The notes beneath the pieces are model-generated. The model did no database searches, had not been told where the DNA came from, and saw nothing but the letters and a program-made list of their open reading frames with translations. Both the position numbers and the translations under genes were made by a program. Shown here one piece after another: positions 7,312-12,201 of a stretch of DNA of 12,201 nucleotides. The stretch's first letter is position 1; every line of letters starts with the position of its first letter. Origin of the DNA: DATENM01 sp045807765 (lineage in GTDB: Bacteria > Acidobacteriota > Blastocatellia > UBA7656); NCBI GenBank assembly GCA_045807765.1, contig JBJMGU010000158.1, positions 1 through 12,201 of the forward strand. The letters run 5' to 3'.

Positions 7312-8634
7312 ATGAGAAATACTAGAGGAAGGATGGCAAGCGCTGTCCTATCAATGGCGATGGTGATGGCATTCGTCGTTCCGGTCCTGGGACAACGTCG
7401 TGTCGCGGTGCCCGCAGGTACAGTCATCGCCCTGCGGATGGATACTTACTTGAGTTCGGATACCTCACGCGTCGGTGAGCGCTTTACGGCGACCGTTTTG
7501 CGTTCGACGGTGGTTGAGGGCCGGGTTGTCGTGCCAGAAAACACTAAGGTCGAGGGGCACGTCACGGGCGTTACTCCCACAGAGCGCGGCAGCAGGGTCG
7601 GGACGCTTGCTGTGGCGTTCGACCGAATGGTTTTTTCGTCCGGCAGCTCGGTTCAGCTCGATGGCACGCTGACGGCGCTCAGCGAGGAAGGGCGACGCAG
7701 GCTTGAACAAGACGCCCGCTATCATCAGGGTGAGGGCCAGACGCGGCGCGAGGTGGTCTTCCTGGGCGCAAGCGAGGGAGCGAGCGCGACAATTGGCGTG
7801 GCCGGTGGTCGCGCCGAGCGAAGCAGCGTCGGCGGCATACTGGATACCATGCTGGGCAAAGGCAATAAAGCGGAAGTGCGGCCCGGCACCGAGCTTGGAA
7901 TGATGGTCGAGGGTGCATTTACCGTTGACACAAGCGTCGGCGCAGGTGATCGAGGCGCGATGGACAACGATATGAGAGCGCCGGCTCAAACGGTCTTGAC
8001 TTCGACGGCATCTATACGTGCCGCGCAAATCGCTCTCAGAGATAGGAACTATTACAGCGGCCCGGCCAATGGCGTGATGAATCAGGCGGCGCGCGACGCG
8101 GTGAGGAATTTCCAGCGCGACCGTCATCTGGTAACCACGGGCGAGCTGGACGGAGCGACCGCGCGGGCGCTCGGCTTACCGGTCGAAGTGGCTAGCCCGC
8201 CAGTGGCGACGGTATCCACTACTGCTATGGTCGCCACAGGCATCGGCAATCCCCGGCAGATCGCTTTTCTTGCCAATCGCCTGTCGCAAGACTTTCGGCG
8301 CGAGCTGAACATGCGCAACGAGCGCGGCCAGTTGGTTTTTGACAGACGGCGCGATTTCAGGGGTAACGAGGTTGAGTTGCTTTTTCAAATCACCAGCCTG
8401 CAAGCAGCGGCTGAACTCTACAACCAGTTGACCACTTCGGTCACTGACCCGGAGGCGGTCAAAGACGCGGCTGGCGGGCTGATGCGGCAGGCGCGCTTGC
8501 TTGAACGAATGATGAGGCGCAACACCCAGTCGCCGCTTTCGTCAATCGTCAGCGGCGACTGGCAGCAGTTGCAGGCCGAGCTTGCTCGGATCAACGTGAC
8601 TGACGCCAATCTGGATGCCGATGTAAACCGCTGA
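7312..8634 (+). CDS. Secreted peptidoglycan-binding-domain protein
   Basis: This encodes 440 residues from ATG 7312, with AGAGAGGG 7-8 bases upstream; the ATG at 7285 lacks such a site. Residues 1-27 are a Sec signal peptide ending PVLGQ. Residues about 30-120 form a beta-rich domain beginning VPAGTVIALRMDTYLSS, of a kind I recall from secreted acidobacterial proteins. Residues about 125-225 are Gly/Arg-rich and probably flexible. Residues about 234-288 match peptidoglycan-binding domain 1: AAQIALRDRNYY, then GVMNQAARDAVRNFQRDRHL and GELDGATARALGL. Residues 300-440 are mostly helical and charged, with no recognised motif. It likely docks on the cell wall in the periplasm. It sits 53 bases before the L,D-transpeptidase gene on the same strand, so the two are probably one operon with related roles. 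Confidence 0.8.
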   Translation: MRNTRGRMASAVLSMAMVMAFVVPVLGQRRVAVPAGTVIALRMDTYLSSDTSRVGERFTATVLRSTVVEGRVVVPENTKVEGHVTGVTPTERGSRVGTLAVAFDRMVFSSGSSVQLDGTLTALSEEGRRRLEQDARYHQGEGQTRREVVFLGASEGASATIGVAGGRAERSSVGGILDTMLGKGNKAEVRPGTELGMMVEGAFTVDTSVGAGDRGAMDNDMRAPAQTVLTSTASIRAAQIALRDRNYYSGPANGVMNQAARDAVRNFQRDRHLVTTGELDGATARALGLPVEVASPPVATVSTTAMVATGIGNPRQIAFLANRLSQDFRRELNMRNERGQLVFDRRRDFRGNEVELLFQITSLQAAAELYNQLTTSVTDPEAVKDAAGGLMRQARLLERMMRRNTQSPLSSIVSGDWQQLQAELARINVTDANLDADVNR

Positions 8635-8687
8635 CATCGCCCCGTCAACCGTTCGCCAGATGACTGGCATGAAGGGCTGGAAGAAAG

Positions 8688-10196
8688 ATGAGCGAAAGCC
8701 TGCGATCTATGTCTGTGGTCTTAACTATGGTGATGCTCCTGGCCGGCGGCGGCTGCGTGGCCGATTCGTCCAACTCAACCGCTAACCGGCCAGCTCCAGC
8801 GGTTAACACCAACGCGACAACGGCCACTGCAACAACCCCTGCACCGGCGACGGCGAAAACCGGCGCGGCAGCGCCGAACACTCAGCCGGTGACCTTACCT
8901 ATCCTTGATGCATTCTTCGCGCAAGAGAACTTCGCGGCGGAGCTGAAGGCGAAACTGCAACTCACCGATGAGCAGGTGAATCAGCTCAGGACTATCGCGC
9001 GCCAGGAAACCTCCAAGCTGCGCGCAAGTGATCATCAGGATGAATCCGCCGGCAGGACCACGGCGGCCCGCGCGGACGCCTACGAAAAGAGCAAGGCGGC
9101 AATCGGCGAAGAAAAAACGCAGGAGCTGATCGCCTTTGTAAACGAGCGCTGGGGCGACGCGGTCAGCACGGCAACAACGGCTAGCGTCACACCTGCCGCC
9201 GCGCCGCGAAACGCTGTCGGCATACCTCAAGATAAGCGCGTCGTCGTCAATGCCCCGGCCTTTCGAATGGATCTATTTGAAGGCGGCAAGTTAATCAAGT
9301 CTTATAAAATCGGCATCGGCTATCCTGAATTTCCGCTGCCAACGGGGCTGCGTAGAGCAGACACCATCATCTTCAACCCGACGTGGACACCGCCCGATGA
9401 ACCCTGGGTCGAATCGCCGGGAAGCAAGGTCAAGGTCGGCAAGAGAATCGAGGCCGGGGATAAGCTGAACCCACTGGGACCGCTCAAGATTCCGATCGGC
9501 TTGCCGTCGCTGATCCACGGCGGCAAAGCGCCGGCTAAACTCGGCGGCTTCGCGTCGCACGGTTGCGTTGGCTTGACCAATTCGCAGGCAAACGATTTTG
9601 CGAAACGGCTTGCGCAACTTGGCGAAACCGAACTCTCGGATGAACAGATCGTCGGGTATGAAAAGAACAAGACCGCGACCCGGCCTGTGAAACTGAGCAA
9701 AGCGGTGCCGGTTGAACTGCGCTATGAAACCATAACCGTCGAGGATGGCCGGCTGCACATCTACCGCGATGTCTATGATCGTGGCACGAACACCGAAGAG
9801 AATTTGCGCAACGTGCTGCAAGCGTATGGCGTGACCCTCGACCAATTGAGTGATCGCAAGCGCGCAGAGATAATGCGCGCCCTCGGCCAAATGGCCCGCA
9901 ACGCTGGCGGCAATCTGGTACCAGACGCGACCGCCACGAACCCATCAGATCGCGTTAAAGCCAGCCCCTCAGCCGCGTCGTCAACGAGCGCTTCGTCAAG
10001 AAAAGGTGATAAGAGCAAGGAAGCGTCGAAGGCGAACCACATCGCGAGCGGCAAGGTGACGCGCACGATCAAGGGGAGCAAGGAAATGGTCATCGAGATT
10101 CCAGAACTCCTGGGCAAAGGCTATCCGGCACCGGTGGATTTGGATGCGGGCGCCGTGTCGAAGCGAGCCGCGCCACGCGCTCGCCGGCGAAGGTAA
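8688..10196 (+). CDS. L,D-transpeptidase (YkuD family), exported
   Basis: This encodes 502 residues from ATG 8688, with GGAAG a few bases upstream. The N-terminus is an export signal ending LLAGGGC; Cys23 could be a lipoprotein cysteine, although GGG is a poor lipobox. Residues 25-68 are a Thr/Ala/Pro linker. Residues about 75-155 are helical and contain LQLTDEQVNQLR, similar to the LTxxQ motif of Spy/CpxP proteins. Residues about 183-350 are the YkuD catalytic domain, with His277 in IHGG and the active site SHGCVGLTN (His291, Cys293), followed by the usual ETITVEDGRLHIYRDVY. The family forms 3-3 cross-links in peptidoglycan or attaches proteins to it. The C-terminus adds a Ser/Lys linker and ends in a basic RARRRR tail. 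It is probably co-transcribed with the peptidoglycan-binding gene upstream. Confidence 0.9.
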   Translation: MSESLRSMSVVLTMVMLLAGGGCVADSSNSTANRPAPAVNTNATTATATTPAPATAKTGAAAPNTQPVTLPILDAFFAQENFAAELKAKLQLTDEQVNQLRTIARQETSKLRASDHQDESAGRTTAARADAYEKSKAAIGEEKTQELIAFVNERWGDAVSTATTASVTPAAAPRNAVGIPQDKRVVVNAPAFRMDLFEGGKLIKSYKIGIGYPEFPLPTGLRRADTIIFNPTWTPPDEPWVESPGSKVKVGKRIEAGDKLNPLGPLKIPIGLPSLIHGGKAPAKLGGFASHGCVGLTNSQANDFAKRLAQLGETELSDEQIVGYEKNKTATRPVKLSKAVPVELRYETITVEDGRLHIYRDVYDRGTNTEENLRNVLQAYGVTLDQLSDRKRAEIMRALGQMARNAGGNLVPDATATNPSDRVKASPSAASSTSASSRKGDKSKEASKANHIASGKVTRTIKGSKEMVIEIPELLGKGYPAPVDLDAGAVSKRAAPRARRRR

Positions 10197-10210
10197 AGCA
10201 TTACAGGTCC

Positions 10211-10234
10211 GGCAAGCTCGCTGGCGGGCTTGCC
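10211..10234 (+). terminator. Perfect 10-bp hairpin between the L,D-transpeptidase gene and the next gene
   Basis: ggcaagctcg and cgggcttgcc pair over 10 bp (one G-T pair) around the loop ctgg. It starts 14 bases after the transpeptidase stop and is followed within 4 bases by the ribosome site of the 54-residue protein. With no T-run it may be a partial terminator or a structure tuning translation of the downstream gene. Confidence 0.5.
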
Positions 10235-10251
10235 GTGAGGAGATCGGAAAT

Positions 10252-10416
10252 ATGCAACCATGCAGATGTACAACGATACAGCACGACAATCATCCAGGCA
10301 CGACTTGCGATAAGCCGGCGACTACCGATGATGCCTATTGCCAGGTGTGTCACGACAAAGCCGCGAAGGAGCACGCCGATACCGAGCCACAGATGCGGTC
10401 CCATCAGCCCCGATAG
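10252..10416 (+). CDS. Small Cys-rich, probably zinc-binding protein
   Basis: This encodes 54 residues from ATG 10252, supported by GAGGAGAT about 9 bases upstream. An in-frame ATG at 10144 lies inside the transpeptidase gene and is not needed. The sequence is dominated by potential metal ligands: Cys4, Cys6, His11, His14, Cys19, Cys30, Cys33, His34 and His41, with YCQVCHDKA resembling one half of a zinc ribbon or treble clef. There is no signal peptide, so it should be cytoplasmic, unlike its upstream neighbours. The C-terminus is hydrophilic. I do not recognise a named family. Metal binding is inferred from the spacing only. Confidence 0.6.
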   Translation: MQPCRCTTIQHDNHPGTTCDKPATTDDAYCQVCHDKAAKEHADTEPQMRSHQPR

Positions 10417-10518
10417 CCGTTTACGCCGATCGCCAGTCGGAGGTGCTTCTGGCTGGCCAGAGATCGCGATTCCGACCCGGCGCGGTACTGAGATGGCCTG
10501 TCAAGCGCGTCGGGCTTC

Positions 10519-11256
10519 TCACTTGCGAACCAGCAGGGGATAAGGATTGATCACCTCACCACCACTCCACTGGCGCGGCGAGGTAATCTTCGCGATGGCA
10601 AAGTGGAGGTGATAGTTTCCAGCGCCGGCATTGCCGGTGTCGCCGACATAGGCAATGACCGCGCCGCGCCGCAACGGTTTCCCCTCCGCGACCCCCTCAG
10701 CGTAGCGCATCAGGTGTGCATAGTAATAAACATAACGCCCCGATGGATCGAGTTCATAGAGGGTCACTCCACCTCTGTCGCTCTGAAAGAGCTTGATCAC
10801 GCTGCCGTCCGCCGTCGCCAGCACGGGCGTCCCCTGCGGCGCCAATATGTCGATCGCGTCGTGCTGTCGTCCTTCCGAGCGCGCTTGAGTAAAGGTATCG
10901 CGCAACTGATCAGCCGTCACACCTGCCACCGGGATCAGCAGATTTCTCCCAGCAAGGTAATTGAGATCGGCATCGCTAACCGGCGTTACCCCTACCGGCG
11001 CTGGTGCAGTATCTGGAAGCAATGCTACGGGGGGCGGCTCCGCCTGGAGTGGCTCTACTTTCGCTGTCTCTACTTTCGCCAGAGCCGGTGGCGTGCGAGC
11101 GGAATCGATCTCAGGCGTGCCCGATTCAGCAGCGGCGGGCAGCGGGCCAGTCCGCAGGCTGAGCAGAATGCCCGCGCCCAAAAACAGACATGCACAAAAC
11201 AGGACGAGCACGAATGAGCGCCTACGGGAGAGTGATCGGCTGCCGTTAGCTTTCAA
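10519..11256 (-). CDS. M23 (LytM-type) metallopeptidase, membrane-anchored
   Basis: This encodes 245 residues starting at TTG 11256, supported by AGGGGAGGTG six bases upstream. The nearby GTG (11264-11262) runs into a TAA after five codons. Residues 1-12 are basic, and 14-34 form a hydrophobic segment acting as a signal anchor. Residues 35-92 are a Pro/Ala/Glu linker. The M23 domain (about 104-242) has every zinc and catalytic residue: His132-x3-Asp136 in QHDAID, His181 in YYAHL, and His216-x-His218 in NYHLHFA. Family members cut peptidoglycan cross-links in the periplasm or act as activators when ligands are lost; here the full set suggests an active enzyme. It is transcribed towards the Cys-rich gene and L,D-transpeptidase. 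It may act as the cleaving partner of that cross-linking enzyme (inference). Confidence 0.92.
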   Translation of the reverse strand: MKANGSRSLSRRRSFVLVLFCACLFLGAGILLSLRTGPLPAAAESGTPEIDSARTPPALAKVETAKVEPLQAEPPPVALLPDTAPAPVGVTPVSDADLNYLAGRNLLIPVAGVTADQLRDTFTQARSEGRQHDAIDILAPQGTPVLATADGSVIKLFQSDRGGVTLYELDPSGRYVYYYAHLMRYAEGVAEGKPLRRGAVIAYVGDTGNAGAGNYHLHFAIAKITSPRQWSGGEVINPYPLLVRK

Positions 11257-11260
11257 CGCT

Positions 11261-11270
11261 CACCTCCCCT
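11261..11270 (-). promoter_or_regulatory. Ribosome-binding site supporting the TTG start of the M23 gene
   Basis: Read leftward the sequence is AGGGGAGGTG, near-perfect to the anti-Shine-Dalgarno sequence and correctly spaced from TTG 11256. It decides the unusual start codon. Confidence 0.7.
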
Positions 11271-11494
11271 TGGAGTGAGTTCATTCGCTCTGCTCGCACA
11301 TATTCTTGAGGAATCAATTTAACCTCTGTTGCATCGGTCAGGTCGCTTAATCTTTACCCTGGTCGATTGATGCTCGGGAATTATTCTCGGCCTCGTCCAG
11401 TATTGAACAGAACGCATCCTCCAGTGAGCATATCATAGGAACGTACCTGGCAGACGGCTGCGGGCCGGAAGAACGAAGGAATGGAGAGACAGAG

Positions 11495-11656
11495 ATGATG
11501 GAAATTACGGTGATCGGAATGGGGCTGATGACGACTGCCGTGGCCGTAGCGGTCGGCGGGCTGGCGCTCGAAGCCATGCGCTTGATGTTGAGCCGAGCCT
11601 TCAGAGTTCTTCCCCTCGCCGCATCATCTGAGCCTGCCGCCATCCATTTAAGTTGA
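11495..11656 (+). CDS. 53-residue single-span membrane peptide
   Basis: This encodes 53 residues from ATG 11495 (the following ATG is an alternative), with GGAG 8 bases upstream, ending TGA 11654-11656. Residues 3-27 are almost wholly hydrophobic (ITVIGMGLMTTAVAVAVGG), so one membrane span is expected. It is followed by a short amphipathic segment with Arg (AMRLMLSRAFRVL) and a polar end. It precedes the basic secreted protein by 96 bases on the same strand and could share its transcript. It has good gene features for its size (ribosome site, coherent hydrophobic profile) but no recognised family. Function unknown. Confidence 0.55.
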   Translation: MMEITVIGMGLMTTAVAVAVGGLALEAMRLMLSRAFRVLPLAASSEPAAIHLS

Positions 11657-11740
11657 GTGGAAAGCACGGTTGCTGGGCTGAACTCGGTCGCGACGGCGTC
11701 CGTGAATTCGGGACGAAGTGATAATGGTAATCTTTTTGAT

Positions 11741-11749
11741 GGAGGTGAT
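11741..11749 (+). promoter_or_regulatory. Consensus ribosome-binding site deciding a GTG start
   Basis: GGAGGTGAT is the full Shine-Dalgarno complement, and the GTG at 11753 follows its GGAGG core by 7 bases. It places the start of the basic secreted protein at 11753 rather than at the in-frame ATG 11657. Confidence 0.75.
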
Positions 11750-11752
11750 GAA

Positions 11753-12043
11753 GTGAGACGAAGGATAACGCAGGTGATAATAACGATGGCAGCGGTGATG
11801 CTCTTCGCTTTGGTGCCGCCGCTGGCGTTCGGCCAGCAGGACACACAGGGCAAGCCAACAGCCAAAGGACAGATGAAGGAAAGCGGTAAGGAAATGGGCA
11901 AGGCCGGTAAGAGTCTCGGCCACAACGTCAAGCATGGGCGCATCGTCCGCGGCGGCAAGCGCTTTGGCAAACACATCGGCTACGCCGGCAGGCACATAGG
12001 CCGCGGCACCAAGCACGCGGTGAAGAAAGCCGTCACGCCATAA
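11753..12043 (+). CDS. Small secreted basic protein, Lys/Gly/His-rich
   Basis: This encodes 96 residues from GTG 11753. Residues 1-27 are a signal peptide (three Arg, a long hydrophobic stretch, cleavage after AFG). The mature 69 residues are strongly basic and low in complexity, with recurring Gly-Lys and Gly-His steps: KESGKEMGKAGKSLG, then GKRFGKHIG, AGRHIG and RGTKH. There are no Cys and almost no acidic residues after the first part. Proteins like this could bind acidic polymers (cell wall, DNA, lipid), chelate metal through His, or disrupt membranes. The sequence alone does not decide. A ribosome site of exceptional quality suggests high translation. It stands downstream of a small membrane peptide gene and near cell-wall enzymes. 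Confidence 0.7.
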   Translation: MRRRITQVIITMAAVMLFALVPPLAFGQQDTQGKPTAKGQMKESGKEMGKAGKSLGHNVKHGRIVRGGKRFGKHIGYAGRHIGRGTKHAVKKAVTP

Positions 12044-12133
12044 TCAAACCGTGTTTTGGGGAATGCACCGCGTTTAAATCCCCGAAGTCGCTTTAGCGGA
12101 GTGCGATGCGATCCTGGGCTTACAAGGAGAGTT
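12044..12133. other. Short gap with weak hairpin
   Basis: GGGGA at 12058-12062 and TCCCC at 12079-12083 could pair (5 bp) after the basic-protein gene, which is too weak to call a terminator. AAGGAGAG near 12124-12131 serves the next gene. Confidence 0.3.
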
Positions 12134-12201
12134 ATGAGCGATGGTGTGGATAAGAGCAATGTCTTGCTAGATGAAGAGCGCCGGCTGGCTTCGCATCAAG
12201 A
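12134..12201 (+). CDS. 5' end of a gene running off the window
   Basis: ATG 12134 follows AAGGAGAG closely and opens 22 codons to the window end. The visible start is acidic and hydrophilic, including LLDEERRLASHQ, with no signal peptide, so a cytoplasmic or cytoplasm-starting protein is expected. An LDEERRLA-like opening can precede GAF-type sensory domains, but 22 residues are too few to name a product. Confidence 0.55.
   Translation, partial: MSDGVDKSNVLLDEERRLASHQ

Noticed and set aside
7465..8127. 220-codon leftward open frame opposite the peptidoglycan-binding gene
   Set aside because: It is a shadow of a gene with a signal peptide and a recognised domain.
11403..11436. TTGAAC and TATCAT as a promoter for the small membrane peptide
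   Set aside because: The spacing of 22 bases is too long for a standard sigma-70 promoter.
11347..11976. 209-codon leftward open frame over the small envelope genes
   Set aside because: It overlaps two forward genes with good ribosome sites and encodes a Ser/Thr/Pro-rich sequence typical of an antisense shadow.

Overview
The window looks like a soil-type, fairly GC-rich bacterial chromosome, and Acidobacteriota is my best guess. That guess rests on a groES-groEL pair with a glycine/alanine-rich GroES tail, a neighbouring run of secreted cell-wall proteins, and a secreted protein pairing a 'VPAGT..' beta domain with a peptidoglycan-binding domain, a pairing I associate from memory with that phylum. 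No rRNA or tRNA is present, so the assignment is inference.

Positions 1 to about 2830 are an accessory, mobile-element-like region. They hold the 3' tail of an unidentified gene, a small Cys/His-cluster protein overlapping a small HNH-like protein, a mostly empty structured gap, a 66-residue protein with a single C2H2 zinc finger, a 147-residue exported protein of unknown function followed at once by what looks like half of an integron attC site, and a tyrosine recombinase that keeps all catalytic residues but has lost its N-terminus. A 29-bp perfect direct repeat sits where the recombinase meets the sagB 3' end, so this looks like the edge of an old integration.

Positions 2820 to 6659 hold three leftward genes: groES, groEL and a SagB/ThcOx-type two-domain nitroreductase. 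A 10-bp GC-rich inverted repeat separates groEL from sagB. No CIRCE operator is visible upstream of groES. The region from 6660 to 7311 has no convincing gene but contains several inverted repeats.

Positions 7312 to 12201 are an envelope cluster. Rightward come a secreted peptidoglycan-binding protein, an L,D-transpeptidase with an LTxxQ-like helical segment, and a 54-residue Cys-rich protein. Convergent to these is a membrane-anchored M23 (LytM) peptidase starting at TTG. Beyond it lie a 53-residue membrane peptide, a 96-residue secreted Lys/Gly/His-rich basic protein, and the first 22 codons of another gene. The transpeptidase (cross-linking) and the M23 enzyme (cleavage) suggest cell-wall remodelling. 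I see no complete, clearly novel multi-gene system. The most interesting points are the mobile-element junction, the possible cassette remnant, and the small Cys/His-rich and basic proteins.
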